Shown: positions 16,488 to 26,700 of the stretch, one piece after another | How positions within the stretch are numbered: position 1 is the stretch's first letter | Layout of the letters: every line of letters begins with the position of its first letter | DNA from: Actinomyces naeslundii | GTDB taxonomy: Bacteria; Actinomycetota; Actinomycetes; Actinomycetales; Actinomycetaceae | Reading direction: 5' to 3' | Assembly (NCBI RefSeq): GCF_001956585.1 | Contig: NZ_MSRR01000019.1 | Span: forward strand, 1-64,000 | Length of the DNA: 64,000 bases | Notes under the pieces: model-generated | The model's database searches: none | Seen by the model: the letters and a program-made list of their open reading frames with translations, nothing else | Told to the model about the DNA's origin: nothing | Program-made: the position numbers and the translations under genes

Positions 16488-18412
16488 TGGCGCACCTGCT
16501 CGGCGTGGAGAACCTGCGCCTGACCGTGGGCTCCCGCCTGCTCCTGGATGATGTCACTCTGGGGATCGAGGACGGCACCCGGGTGGGGGTCCTCGGCCCC
16601 AACGGCGCCGGCAAGTCCACCTTCCTGGCGGCGCTGGCCGGCCAGCGGGAGCCCGACGGCGGCCGCGTCACCCGCACCGGCGGCGTGAGCGTGGCCGTTC
16701 TCAGCCAGTCCGACGACCTGCCGCCGGGCGCTACCGTGCGCACCGCGATCCCCGGTGAGGTCCCCGAGCACGAATGGGCCTCCGATCCGTCGGTGCGCGA
16801 CATCCACGCTGGGCTCATCGCCGACCTCGACCTCGATGCGGATGTCGCCACCCTCTCCGGCGGTCAGCGCCGCCGCGTCGCCCTGGCAGCGGTCCTTACC
16901 CGCCGTGCCGATGTCGTCATCCTTGACGAGCCCACCAACCACCTCGACGTCGAGGGCGTCGACTGGTTGGCCCGCCACCTCCAGGCCCGCTTCTCCGGCC
17001 CCGGCGGCCGAGGCTCCGGCGCCCTGGTCACGGTCACCCACGACCGCTGGTTCCTGGACGCCATCTGCACCAATGTGTGGGAGGTCGTTCCCGGTGTCGA
17101 CCCCGGCGGCGGGCGCCCCCAGGTGGCCGGCCGCATCGAGACCTACGACGGCGGGTACGCCGCCTACGTCCTGGCCCGGGCTGAGCGCGCTCGTCAGGCA
17201 GCCGTGGCCGCCGTCAAGCGAGAGAACCTCCTGCGCAAGGAGCTCGCCTGGCTGCGCCGCGGCGCCCCGGCCCGCACCTCCAAGCCCCGCTTCCGTATCG
17301 AGGCCGCCGAGGCCCTCATCGCCGACGTACCGCCTCCGCGCGACACCGTGGCCCTGACCGCCATGGCCACCGCCCGCCTGGGCAAGAAGGTCCTCGACCT
17401 CGAGGACGTCACCGTGCGCCACCCGGTCCCCTCCGGTTGTGCCGACGGGGCCGACGGGGTCGCGGCCTCGTCGGAGCGGGAGATCCTGCGCCACGTCACC
17501 TGGCGACTCGCACCCGGTGAGCGCGTCGGCGTCGTGGGCGTCAACGGAGCCGGCAAGACCACCCTGCTGCGCCTGCTCGAAGGCGTCCAGGAGCCCACCG
17601 GCGGCCGTGTCGCCCGTGGCAAGACCGTCCAGGTGGCCACCCTGTCCCAGTCCACCCACGAGCTCGACGCGCTCGCGGACCTGCGCGTCGTCGAGGCCGT
17701 GGCCATGGTGGGGGAGAGGGTCGTCGTCGGTGACAAGGAGATGACCGCCGCTCAGCTCGTTGAGCGTCTCGGCTTCACCCGCCAGCGCGCCTGGACCCGG
17801 GTCGGCGAGGTCAGCGGCGGAGAGCGCCGTCGCCTCCAGCTCCTGCGGCTGCTCATGACCGAGCCGAACGTGCTCCTGCTCGACGAGCCCACCAACGACC
17901 TGGACACCGACACCCTGGCCGCCGTCGAGGACATCCTCGACTCCTTCCCCGGCACCCTCGTCGTCGTCTCCCATGACCGCTACCTCCTGGAGAGGGTCAC
18001 CGACCACCAGGTGGCCCTGCTGGGGGACGGAAGCGTGCGCGACCTGCCCGGTGGGGTGGAGCAGTACCTCCAGCTGCGCCGTGAGGCCGCAGGATCGAGG
18101 GGGGCGCGAGCCTCAGCCGGTTCTGCGGAGTCCACGACGACGCTGGCCACGGGCGGGGCCCCGGCCGAGCGCAGTGCCTCGAGCGGGGCCAGGCGCCACG
18201 AGGCCAGGAAGGCGCTGGGGCGCATCGAGCGCAAGATGGAGCGCTCGGCCCAGGCGGTCGCTGCGCTGCACGTGCGCATGGAGGAGGTCTCAGCCGATCC
18301 GGCCCGGGTGGGGGAGCTGGCCGAGCTCGGCCGCGAGCTCGTGGCCGCTGAGGCATCCCATGCCGAGCTGGAGGAGCAGTGGCTCGAGGCGGCTGAGATG
18401 GTGGAGTCCTGA
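16487..18412 (+). CDS. ABC-F family ATPase, Uup-like
   Basis: A soluble protein of 641 residues with two ABC ATPase domains and no membrane segments, as in the ABC-F translation factors. The first domain has GPNGAGKST (Lys43), LSGGQRRRVALAAVL and DEPTNHLD. The second has GVNGAGKTT (Lys357), SGGERRRLQLLRLL and DEPTNDLDTD. The linker region carries GAPARTSKPRFRIE. The last 70 residues, KALGRIERKMERSAQAVAAL onward, look like the Uup C-terminal coiled coil that contacts nucleic acid. It is cotranscribed with rsmA-ispE (1-bp overlap). Uup-type proteins act on stalled ribosomes or branched DNA. Antibiotic resistance is not indicated by sequence. Confidence 0.88.
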   Translation: MAHLLGVENLRLTVGSRLLLDDVTLGIEDGTRVGVLGPNGAGKSTFLAALAGQREPDGGRVTRTGGVSVAVLSQSDDLPPGATVRTAIPGEVPEHEWASDPSVRDIHAGLIADLDLDADVATLSGGQRRRVALAAVLTRRADVVILDEPTNHLDVEGVDWLARHLQARFSGPGGRGSGALVTVTHDRWFLDAICTNVWEVVPGVDPGGGRPQVAGRIETYDGGYAAYVLARAERARQAAVAAVKRENLLRKELAWLRRGAPARTSKPRFRIEAAEALIADVPPPRDTVALTAMATARLGKKVLDLEDVTVRHPVPSGCADGADGVAASSEREILRHVTWRLAPGERVGVVGVNGAGKTTLLRLLEGVQEPTGGRVARGKTVQVATLSQSTHELDALADLRVVEAVAMVGERVVVGDKEMTAAQLVERLGFTRQRAWTRVGEVSGGERRRLQLLRLLMTEPNVLLLDEPTNDLDTDTLAAVEDILDSFPGTLVVVSHDRYLLERVTDHQVALLGDGSVRDLPGGVEQYLQLRREAAGSRGARASAGSAESTTTLATGGAPAERSASSGARRHEARKALGRIERKMERSAQAVAALHVRMEEVSADPARVGELAELGRELVAAEASHAELEEQWLEAAEMVES

Positions 18413-18558
18413 TCCGAGTGCGGTCGTCGCGCCCTGATGGAGGACCTCGAGGGGAAACCGGGACGGGGCGGGGAAGAACGGTGAGGAAGGGACGAGGGGA
18501 GACGGGACCGATTGCTCTGACGACCTCGGCGGGATGGCCGGGGCCTCTCGAGGGCGGA

Positions 18559-19104
18559 TCAGACGACGGGGGCGACCTGACGGGCCAGCTCGACGAGATG
18601 ATCCAGGTTGGGGGCGATGTCCTCAGCGGCGGCGCCCCACAGCCGCATGACCAGGTCCACCGGGACGGTGGGCAGTCCGGCCAGTCGTAGGACCACGACG
18701 CCCTGGGTGGGGCCGTTGGACTCGTAGAAGGCGGAGAACCCCACCATGTCCGGACCCGGCCGCAGGCGCACCAGCTCGGCCTCGGGCAGGAGGGCTGCGA
18801 CGATCTGGCGCTGCGTGGCCCGGCGCCCCTCCTTGGAACCGTCATCCTTGGCGATCTCCAGGCTCAGGTCGATGACGAAGGGCGGGTGCGCGACGTCGTC
18901 GATGTGCATGAGGCGAGCGAAGCGCCCCTGGCGCTCCATGGCCTGCAGCTCATTGAGCAGGGACTCCAGCTCGGAACGCCACTGCGGACCGGTGACTCCC
19001 AGGTGGGCGCTGCGGTGCCTCGCCTCCTCCCGGGCCCATCCCGGAGGTGGGAAGGGCGGGATGATCACCCATCGCTGGGGATCAGGCGTGACCGCGATCT
19101 GCAC
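18559..19104 (-). CDS. Conserved hypothetical protein beside the kinase cluster
   Basis: A soluble protein of 181 residues that I do not recognise. It has no signal peptide or membrane helix. Notable stretches are RWVIIPPFPPPGW near the start, HIDDVAHPPFVIDLSLEIA in the middle and MRLWGAAAEDIAPNLDHLVE at the end. The start is a GTG with AAGGAG six bases upstream (complement of 19111-19116). It is divergent from the RDD-FHA gene, with 67 bp between them, and convergent with the ABC-F gene. Its position suggests, but does not prove, a link with the kinase/FHA operon. Confidence 0.75.
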   Translation of the reverse strand: MQIAVTPDPQRWVIIPPFPPPGWAREEARHRSAHLGVTGPQWRSELESLLNELQAMERQGRFARLMHIDDVAHPPFVIDLSLEIAKDDGSKEGRRATQRQIVAALLPEAELVRLRPGPDMVGFSAFYESNGPTQGVVVLRLAGLPTVPVDLVMRLWGAAAEDIAPNLDHLVELARQVAPVV

Positions 19105-19171
19105 TGTGTGCTCCTTCCGAGACCTCGTCTGACTGCGAGGCAGTGGACTGGGCGCTTACCATGTCTGTCCT

Positions 19172-19915
19172 ATGAGGACCCGAGAGCGACATACGACAAT
19201 TATGCCTGCATCCGCACGCCGCCGTGTGGTCCGCGTGCTAGTAGATGCCGGGCTCATCATCGCACTCTGTGCCGTCACGGAGCGCTGCTGTGGAATCTTA
19301 TTCGCTGTCGGGGCAGTTGTGCTGCTTATCGTTGTGATGACTGCCATGATGGCGATGACCGGCGCCACACCCGGCGGGTTGGTGACCGGGGTCCGCCTCC
19401 GGAAGGTGGTCGACCCGAACGGCTCGCCGGGACGCTCAGCGGTGATTTACGTCGCATTTTTAGTCCTTTCTTTGGCGGCAACCGCAGGGGTTGCCCCCCT
19501 TGTTTTGTGGATCCTCTCACTATGGCGTGCTGAACAGCGCACCTGGTTTGATCGACTGTCCGGAACGGTCCTCCTCAGTGCCAGGCCGACCTCGGTGTCG
19601 ACCTGCTCCCTAGTGGTTGAGGGGTCAGTAATCCCAGTTCTGGGGCCGATTGTTCTCGGGCGTCGGCCGGCCCCGATCGAGTCCCACCCGGATGCCCAGC
19701 TCGTTGCGGTGCTCCGTTCGGAGGACTCCGTGTCCAAGACGCACGCGTTGTTCGTGCCTGCTTCCGATGGGGTGCTGGTCACAGATCTGGGGTCCACCAA
19801 CGGCACTCACGTCGAGGACGAGGAGGGGGTTCATCGACTCTCGCCGGGCCGAGCGGAGTACGTGCACCGAGGACGCCAGGCATACTTGGGTGACGGTGTC
19901 TGTATCGTCCGTTGA
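19172..19915 (+). CDS. RDD-FHA membrane protein
   Basis: The 247-residue protein begins with a compact RDD-like membrane domain (residues 15-130, three or four helices; RVLVDAGLIIAL, GGLVTGVRL, TWFDRLSGTVLL) and ends with a cytoplasmic forkhead-associated domain. The FHA signature is visible as VLGRR, SVSKTHALF and DLGSTNGTHVED. FHA domains bind phosphothreonine peptides, so it probably docks onto targets of the kinase two genes downstream. A TACCAT -10 box ends nine bases before the ATG; an internal ATG at 19202 is an alternative start. The membrane half has lower GC and more mixed codons than its neighbours. A larger paralogue lies at 23785. Confidence 0.8.
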   Translation: MRTRERHTTIMPASARRRVVRVLVDAGLIIALCAVTERCCGILFAVGAVVLLIVVMTAMMAMTGATPGGLVTGVRLRKVVDPNGSPGRSAVIYVAFLVLSLAATAGVAPLVLWILSLWRAEQRTWFDRLSGTVLLSARPTSVSTCSLVVEGSVIPVLGPIVLGRRPAPIESHPDAQLVAVLRSEDSVSKTHALFVPASDGVLVTDLGSTNGTHVEDEEGVHRLSPGRAEYVHRGRQAYLGDGVCIVR

Positions 19916-19926
19916 GGAGAAATATG

Positions 19927-22218
19927 ATGACAAACAGCCCGAACGGCAGCGCGAACAACGAGGTCTGGTGGACCGAGGGTTCGTGGACAGGCGTGGTCAC
20001 GCCACGTGCTGTGATGATCCTGCCCCCGTCGGTTCCGCAGGACCTCACCGAGCGCCTGTGGCGGCTGCTGCGTAGTGAGGAGGCCTCGCTGACGCGGGCC
20101 CTGGATGAGCTGGTGATGGGGATGGGCGGACGTCTGGGCGCGATCCCGGACTTCGTGCTCGCCGTCTCCGCGCCCGAGGACGTCTTCCACGTGGCGCTGC
20201 GCGGTGCCCCGCAGATGGAGGTCGACGGCAAGGCGCTGGACGCCTCTGCGGTCACCACCTGGTTCGAGACGACGGTGACCGCCCCCAACTCGGTCATTGT
20301 CAGCGCGCCCGACGGCGCCGGTCAGGTGCGTCGCCCGGCGGTGGACGCCGTCGTGAGCACCGGTCACCTGGTGCTGCGCGGGTCGGAGAAGTCGAGCGGG
20401 ACCCCGTCCCCCAGCCGTGCATCGTCGAAGGGGTCCGGTGACTCCGACGACGATGACCCTGACCCGGCCGGTCCTGACTACTCCACCACCGCTGCCGGTT
20501 CTGCCGGATCCCCCGCCGCCGCGGTGAGGTCCTCTCGGTCCTCCCGTCGAGCATCGCGTCGTTCCTCGCGCCGTCAGTCCGCGTCGTCGGGCCACTCGGA
20601 GCAGGACGACTCGTCTGAAGGGGCTCCTGCCGAAGCCGCCGGTTCTCCCGACGTCGTCGACGACCTCATCGAGATCGCGCAGGACAACGCCGAGCAGCAG
20701 GCTCTTGACGGCGCCGAGCTCGCCGCGTCCTTCGAGGCCGCCGAGGTGGGCCAGTCCGCAACCTCTGCCGAGGTCTCGGGCTCCCCTGAGGAGGTCGACC
20801 AGCTCGCCCAGTCCGACGGACCCGCTGACCTGCTGGCCGTCGTCGCCGGTATCGCGAGTGCCGCTGAGTCGACTGAGTCAGTCGAGTCAGCCGAGCCGGT
20901 CGAGTCAGTCGAGTCGGCCGAGGTTTCCGAGGAGCTCGCTGAGGGTACTCGGACCGCCGAGGTCACTGAGGCCGATGCTCAGGCCGTCGAGGAGTCGAGC
21001 CAGAGTGCGACCTCTGCTCACAGTGCCCACAGTGCTGAGCCCCTTGAGGCTCCTGCCGTGACCCTGGACGCCCAGTCTCCTGAGGCTGCTGAGGTCACCA
21101 CCCCGTCCTCACCGGAGGCTTCCGGCGAGGACATGCTGATCGCCCCCGTCTTCGATATCCCGGCCCTGCCGATCCCCTCCTCTCCGGAGGCAGAGGCCAT
21201 GATCCCGCCCCCGCCACCCCCGTCGAGCGAGGATCTTGAGGCTGCTGGTATCAAGGACGCTGCCGTCGAGGCCGCCGAGGTCGCCCAGACCCCGGCTGAC
21301 GTCGTGCCTGCCGAGGCAGCTGAGGCCGCTGTGGTCGCGGAGGCCACCGCTGTCGCCGAGGCCGCTGCGCAGGCGCATGCCGAGGACGAGCCCGTACGCT
21401 CCGGGGACCATGACGGACAGACCATCAACGGCCTGCCCGAGGACCTCTCCCAGGAGCTGCGCGCCGAGCTGCTCAACCAGGGGCTCGGTCCCCTGGAGCC
21501 GAGTCGTTCGGCGGAGGCTGCTGAGTCGGCAGGATCCGCCGCAGTCGCCGAGACGGTGGTCGGGCTCGTGCAGCCCTCCGCCGACGAGCCCTCCACCGGG
21601 GGCTCCGAGGGGCCGGGCCGCGGCGACCATGACGGACAGACCATCAACGGCCTGCCCGAGGACCTGGTGGGCGAGCTCGTCTCGCTCGTGGGCTCCGGAC
21701 CATCCAGCCCGGCGTCCCCGGCCTCGGCAAGCTCTCCCAGCGAGCCCGACGCCATCCGGATCGTGTTGTCGGCGGTGTGCCCCCAAGGCCACCCCAACCC
21801 CACGAACTACACCGTGTGCCGCGTCTGTGGAGCCGAGCTCAACCGTCCGGCCAAGTCGGTCGCCTGCCCCCCTCTGGGGCGCGTGGTGACCTCCGGCGGC
21901 GAGAGCATCGAGCTCAACCGTCCCCTCCTGGTGGGTCGCAACCCTGTGGCCGACGACATCACCAGCGTCGCGGAGGTCCCCCTCCGCCCGCTGACCGTCG
22001 CCAGCCCCAACCAGCTCGTCTCACGCAACCACATCCTCATCGATCTGGATGCGTGGAGCGTGCTGGCCCAGGACCTGGGTAACTGCAATGGCACCGTTCT
22101 CAACCGCCAGAACGAGGCGCCTGTGCGCCTGTCCTCGGCAACCCCGGTGCTCCTGCGCAGCGGAGACGTCCTCGACCTCGGCGACGGCCAGACCCTCGCC
22201 TTTGAGAACCTCCCCTGA
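19927..22218 (+). CDS. Zinc-ribbon FHA-domain protein with disordered acidic middle
   Basis: A 763-residue soluble protein. Residues 1-150 form a folded domain of unknown type. Residues 150-610 are a low-complexity Ser/Ala/Glu/Val region. Within it, a 15-residue motif, GDHDGQTINGLPEDL, occurs twice (near 494 and 567). A zinc ribbon follows (C618PQGH and CRVCG). The FHA domain is at 655-760, with VGRN (Arg671), SRNHILIDL and NCNGTVLN. The start at 19927 is chosen for GAGGAG seven bases upstream; ATG 19924 is too close. Its stop overlaps the kinase start by 1 bp, so it is a likely kinase substrate or scaffold. Confidence 0.82.
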   Translation: MTNSPNGSANNEVWWTEGSWTGVVTPRAVMILPPSVPQDLTERLWRLLRSEEASLTRALDELVMGMGGRLGAIPDFVLAVSAPEDVFHVALRGAPQMEVDGKALDASAVTTWFETTVTAPNSVIVSAPDGAGQVRRPAVDAVVSTGHLVLRGSEKSSGTPSPSRASSKGSGDSDDDDPDPAGPDYSTTAAGSAGSPAAAVRSSRSSRRASRRSSRRQSASSGHSEQDDSSEGAPAEAAGSPDVVDDLIEIAQDNAEQQALDGAELAASFEAAEVGQSATSAEVSGSPEEVDQLAQSDGPADLLAVVAGIASAAESTESVESAEPVESVESAEVSEELAEGTRTAEVTEADAQAVEESSQSATSAHSAHSAEPLEAPAVTLDAQSPEAAEVTTPSSPEASGEDMLIAPVFDIPALPIPSSPEAEAMIPPPPPPSSEDLEAAGIKDAAVEAAEVAQTPADVVPAEAAEAAVVAEATAVAEAAAQAHAEDEPVRSGDHDGQTINGLPEDLSQELRAELLNQGLGPLEPSRSAEAAESAGSAAVAETVVGLVQPSADEPSTGGSEGPGRGDHDGQTINGLPEDLVGELVSLVGSGPSSPASPASASSPSEPDAIRIVLSAVCPQGHPNPTNYTVCRVCGAELNRPAKSVACPPLGRVVTSGGESIELNRPLLVGRNPVADDITSVAEVPLRPLTVASPNQLVSRNHILIDLDAWSVLAQDLGNCNGTVLNRQNEAPVRLSSATPVLLRSGDVLDLGDGQTLAFENLP
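21406..21446 (+). repeat. 41-bp direct repeat, copy 1
   Basis: Identical at all 41 bases to 21625-21665. It encodes DHDGQTINGLPEDL inside the disordered part of the FHA protein; the flanking codons are unrelated. Confidence 0.9.
21625..21665 (+). repeat. 41-bp direct repeat, copy 2
   Basis: Second identical copy of 21406-21446, 219 bp downstream and in the same reading frame. Confidence 0.9.
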
Positions 22219-23687
22219 TGCTGGATCACAAGGGACCGCCTCCGGTTATCTCTGGGTTCACCTACCTGGAGAGACTCGGAGCGGGAGGCTACTCCACGGT
22301 CTACCTCTTCGAGCAGCACATGCCCCGCCGCGAGGTCGCGGTCAAGGTCATGAACGCTGACGTCGAGGACAAGACCGCCTCCCGCTTCGAGTCGGAGGCG
22401 AACCTCATGGCGCGGGTCTCCTCCCACCCAGCCATTTTGTCCATCTACGGCGCGGGCGTCTCCGCCGACGGACACCCCTTCCTGGTCATGGAGTACTGCC
22501 CACCGCCGCAGCTGGGCGCCATCCTGCGCCAGGGCCCTCTCAACGTCGCTGAGACCCTGTCGACGGCGATCCAGATCGCCGGAGCGGTGGAGACCGCTCA
22601 CCGGGCCGGCATCGTCCACCGGGATATCAAGCCCGCCAACATCCTGTTCACCACGTACCGTCGCCCGGTGCTCTCGGACTTCGGCATCTCCGCCATGAGC
22701 GGCCCGGAGGCATCCGAGGAGCTGCGGGGCATGAGCGTGCCCTGGGCTCCCCCCGAGCAGCTGGTCGGGATGCGCTCGGCCAATCCGGCCTCCGACATCT
22801 ACTCCCTGGGCGCGACCACCTTCGCGATGCTCACCGGGCGCAGCCCCTTCGAGACCGACGGCATCCCGGACATCTACGAGCTCTCCCGCCGCATTGTCAA
22901 GGACCCGCTGCCTCCGCTGGGTCGTCAGGACGCTCCGCCGTCGTTGCACCGCGTGCTGTCGGTGGCGATGGACAAGAATCCTGATTCGCGCTACCCGACG
23001 GCGCTGGCCTTCGCACGTGCGCTGCAGCAGGTCCAGGCCGAGCTGGATCTGCCGATCACCACCGTCGACCTGTTCCAGGAGCCGGACAAGGCTGCGAAGT
23101 CCGCCAGGCGCCCCAGCTCGGATGAGAACGACACCGCCACCAAGATGGGGGTCTTCAACCAGGTCGACGTCACCAGCGAGCACATCGCCATGCGGGTGGA
23201 CCCCGAGGGCGACGACGAGTCCGCCTCGTCGGGCTCAGAGGCCGGCGGCGACTCGAGCCGCCCGAGCCGGATGCGCACCGTTCTGACCGCCGTGCTGGTC
23301 ACGGCGATGGTCGTGGCCGTCATCGGCGCGATCATCTTCTCCCAGACCCAGGACACTAAGAAGAAGCCGGACAACCCCATCGCCACCATCGCCCCGCCGA
23401 CCGGTGTCAACCCGTTGCAGGCATCCGTTCCGATGGTGGGCGATATCGAGGGTGAGGCACTGGGTGACGGCACGGTGCGGTTCACCTGGGGAGAGCCTGA
23501 GACCGGCTGGACCGGCAGCTACCTCTACCGCGTCAAACTTCCCGATGAGGAGACCGAGCTGGATTCCGTCCGCACCAACGAGGTCGTCGTCGGGGCCCAG
23601 GAGGGGCGCACCTGCCTCGAGGTCACGGCGGTGCGCTCAGACGGTAAGGCCTCCCAGGCCAAGACCGCCTGCGTCGACACTCCGTGA
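22218..23687 (+). CDS. Membrane-anchored Ser/Thr protein kinase
   Basis: The 489-residue Hanks-type kinase resembles PknB and the bifidobacterial Pkb2 of PFNA clusters. Visible kinase residues are the glycine loop LGAGGYSTVYL (20-30), Lys43 in VAVK, His134-Arg-Asp136-Ile-Lys138 and Asp154-Phe-Gly156; the APE-like segment is WAPPEQL. After a juxtamembrane linker, one helix at about 354-376 crosses the membrane. The external C-terminal domain of about 100 residues (FTWGEPETGWTGSYLYRVK, CLEVTAVRSDGKASQAKTAC) looks like a fibronectin type III module. PASTA repeats are absent, so the signal sensed differs from that of PknB. It ends the plus-strand operon at a strong terminator. Confidence 0.93.
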   Translation: MLDHKGPPPVISGFTYLERLGAGGYSTVYLFEQHMPRREVAVKVMNADVEDKTASRFESEANLMARVSSHPAILSIYGAGVSADGHPFLVMEYCPPPQLGAILRQGPLNVAETLSTAIQIAGAVETAHRAGIVHRDIKPANILFTTYRRPVLSDFGISAMSGPEASEELRGMSVPWAPPEQLVGMRSANPASDIYSLGATTFAMLTGRSPFETDGIPDIYELSRRIVKDPLPPLGRQDAPPSLHRVLSVAMDKNPDSRYPTALAFARALQQVQAELDLPITTVDLFQEPDKAAKSARRPSSDENDTATKMGVFNQVDVTSEHIAMRVDPEGDDESASSGSEAGGDSSRPSRMRTVLTAVLVTAMVVAVIGAIIFSQTQDTKKKPDNPIATIAPPTGVNPLQASVPMVGDIEGEALGDGTVRFTWGEPETGWTGSYLYRVKLPDEETELDSVRTNEVVVGAQEGRTCLEVTAVRSDGKASQAKTACVDTP

Positions 23688-23725
23688 AGGCGGTTGCCGA
23701 CCCTCCAGGCAGGTGAGGAAGCGAA

Positions 23726-23763
23726 GCAGCCGGGGCCCGCACTCGAGTGCGGGCCCCGGCTGC
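23726..23763. terminator. Bidirectional terminator, 38-bp perfect palindrome
   Basis: A perfect palindrome of 38 bp, almost all G and C, is centred on CTCGAG. It lies 38 bp after the kinase stop and 21 bp after the end of the converging RDD-FHA gene, so it can stop transcription from both operons. Confidence 0.85.
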
Positions 23764-23784
23764 GTGCAGGATTCGGCGTCGGAC

Positions 23785-26700
23785 TCAGACGACCTCCACC
23801 TTGAAGGCGATACGACCGAAGAAGATCGTGCTGCCCTCCAGGGCGGACAGCGCCTTGTCCGGTACGGCCTCGACGCTGCGTCCGTCGCGGTACTCCACCC
23901 GGGTGCCGTTGGTGGAGTGAAGGTCGGTCACCCACACTCCGTCCAGCAGCGGGAAGATCGCCGCATGCGTCTTCGACACCGAGCGCGTGGGGTCGTCGAG
24001 GGCGACGCGCTCGGCACCGGGGTAGGCCGAGATGTTGTCGGGGTCGCGGCCCACGACCGTGGGCTCGTGAATGAGGATCGGGTTGCCACCCAGCAGCGGG
24101 ACAAGACGCACTGACAGGGCCGGAGAGGCCGAGGAGGCCGACGGCAGAGATGGTGTGGCCGCCTGGGCGCTGACGGCGGGAACCGAGGCGGCAGTGGGGT
24201 GAGAAGCGGCCGCAGGGGCAGAGGTGGGAGCCGCTGCGTTCGTCAGGCTGCCCGCCACGCCGGCGGTGCGGTCCCCGGTACGGGCTCCGCTACGCCGTGA
24301 CGTGCTCGCGGCCGAGCTCGTCCGGGAACCCGCCGGGGCCTGGGCGGCGTCCCGACGCTCACGACGCGAGGCCGGAGCCTCGGCCTCCTCCGCGGGCGCC
24401 GGGATTCCCGGACCCTGGAAGCGGTGCGTGGTGTGGGGTCGCCGGGACGGCGTCTCCTCCGTGGCCGTCGCGCTGGTCGAGCCGCTACTGACGGGGGCCT
24501 GAGCATGGCTGCGGTGACTGCGTACGGTCGGGTGAGCCTGGCCCTCTGACGATGCCGGCACACCACCGGGCACTGTGGAGGGATTAGTCAGGTCCATCTG
24601 GGCCGCCCGGGGCGAGGACACCTCGGCCTCCTCGGGCTTCCGGGAGGAGTCGTCGTCGGTGACGATGACTCCTTCGGGAAGGGAGTCCACCGTGGCGGCG
24701 TCCACCGAGGTCGGGACCGAGGACCAGGGCACCGAGTCGATGAGGGCCTGCGTGTTGCGGTCCCCCGAGGGCAGGATGCTGGAGGTGTCGAAGGTGTGCG
24801 CGACCTCCGGGGCCGAGGCCGCCCCGGAGGCGAAGTGGTGCCGCTCGGGGGTGAAGAGGCTCTCGCGACGAGGAACACCGGGCTGTGACGCCGGCTCTCG
24901 CTGATCCTCAGTAGGTGCAGCAGACGAGGCGGAGGTCTTCTTGCCGGTGAGACCGGACTGAATCCTCCAGCGCTGGGCGTGGGCGTGTCGTGGTTCCATC
25001 GTCTGTGATGTTACGGGTTTTGTGGCTTTCGAGCGCGGGACTTGTGTCGATGGTGTCGCATCTTGCGAAGTGGAGGCCTGGGATGCCTCAGAATCAGCCG
25101 CCGTTTTGGAGGATTCCGCTGAGGGCGTCGTCGCTTCCGACGGCGGCCCGTGGGTCGATGACGGCTCCGACTGGTCGGTGGACTCAGAGGGCTCCGGTGT
25201 GTCCTCGACCGCGTCAAGGGTGGCGGTTTCGGCGTCCATCTGCGAGGACTGCTTGGAGGAGGGGCGGCCCGCCCCGGAGGGAGCGCCGGCCGGCTTCGCG
25301 GGGGGCTCCGTGCTCGTGGACGTCCTGCTCGTTGCCGACTTCTCCACGGCCTTCTGGGCAGGCGCCGTGGCGGAGGTGGCGGACGGTGCGGACTGCGCCG
25401 ATCGTGTCGACTGCCTCTGCTCGGCCGACATGGCGGAAGCCTCAGCGGCGGCCAGCGCGGCGGAGGCCTGAGGATCCATGGGAGTGGCGGAGGCCGCCGC
25501 CACGGCCGCGGCATCGGTCTCGGAGACGGCCGGGCTGGCGGATGCGGCCGACGCCGCCGAGGACGATGACACGGTTGCCGCCTTCGCCGCCTTGACCACC
25601 TTGGGAGCCCTGATGACGCCGTAGCCGTCAGCGGAGGCCGCCTTGCCTGAGACCGCAGCAGTGTAGGCGGCGGCGGTGGCTGAAGCCGTCTGGGAGGTGG
25701 CGCTGCTGGGCGAACCAGTCGTCAGGGCGCGGCCGGCGTGGCGTGCGGGCTGCCCCGGCCGCGCAGGCCGGGGCCTGCGGATGGAGGAGGACACCGGATC
25801 CGATGTCGTCGGGTATGCCGTCCCACCGGGGGAGGTCATGATTCCCGCTTCTGTGGCGCTCTGGGCTCCCACGGTGGTGGTCTCGGCACCCTCCTGCGGA
25901 ACCTGATCGCCGGCCCGTGAGCGTGCGGAGCCCTCTCGAGAACTGCGCTTTGCGGCTTTCCCCGCCTTCTTCTCGGCCTTCCGCTCGGCCCTCTCGGAGC
26001 GCCGACGGCGGGAGGGGGACTCGTCCTGCGCCTCAGCGGCCTTCGAGGATGGTGGCGTGGTGGGCTCCTGGCCCGCGGCGCTCTGCTCGCTGCGCGGGGC
26101 GGAGAAGGCGGCGCGCTTGGCAGCGTCCCAAGCCTCACCGGCGTCCTGGGTGAAGGATCCTTCCGGAGCGGCGGACCTTACCGCGGCCCGGGAGGCGGGC
26201 TCGCTCGTGGGCCGGCCCCCCGGCTCGGCTGCCGAGATGGTGGGCCGGTCGGGTCGCTTCGTCTTGCGGGTGTGAAGCAGCGCCATCCCGGAGAGCTTGT
26301 CGTGCCACCCGCGCCCTTCGGGGTCGGCGGCCGCCGTGCGCATGAGAGCGACGGTGCCCAGGCCGAGAGTGGTGATGCTGACGGCCAGGATGAGGTCCGC
26401 GTGCAGGAAGGAGCCCAGCGGCGAGGGGGTCTGGTTGCGGGCGCCCAGCATGCGGATCCTGAGCAGTAGCCCTCCCAGGGACCAGCCAGTGGCTGCGATG
26501 GCGAGCCACCGCAGCCCGACGACCACCCCGAAGGCGATCAGCCCGCTGAACATGGCCGGGCGGCCTGCGACCTGCCAGATGAGGGTCGTCAGCCCCCCGA
26601 ACAGGAGAGAACCGGCGAGGAGGTCGATCGCCCCCGCCACAACACGCGCCCTGACCGGAGCCGGGGGGAGACGACGACGAGGCGGGTGCGGCCTGTCCTC

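Noticed and set aside
20400-21720. A CRISPR or tandem-repeat array in the FHA gene
   Set aside because: The repetition is low-complexity coding sequence (Ser/Glu/Ala) plus two copies of one motif; there are no regular repeats and spacers.
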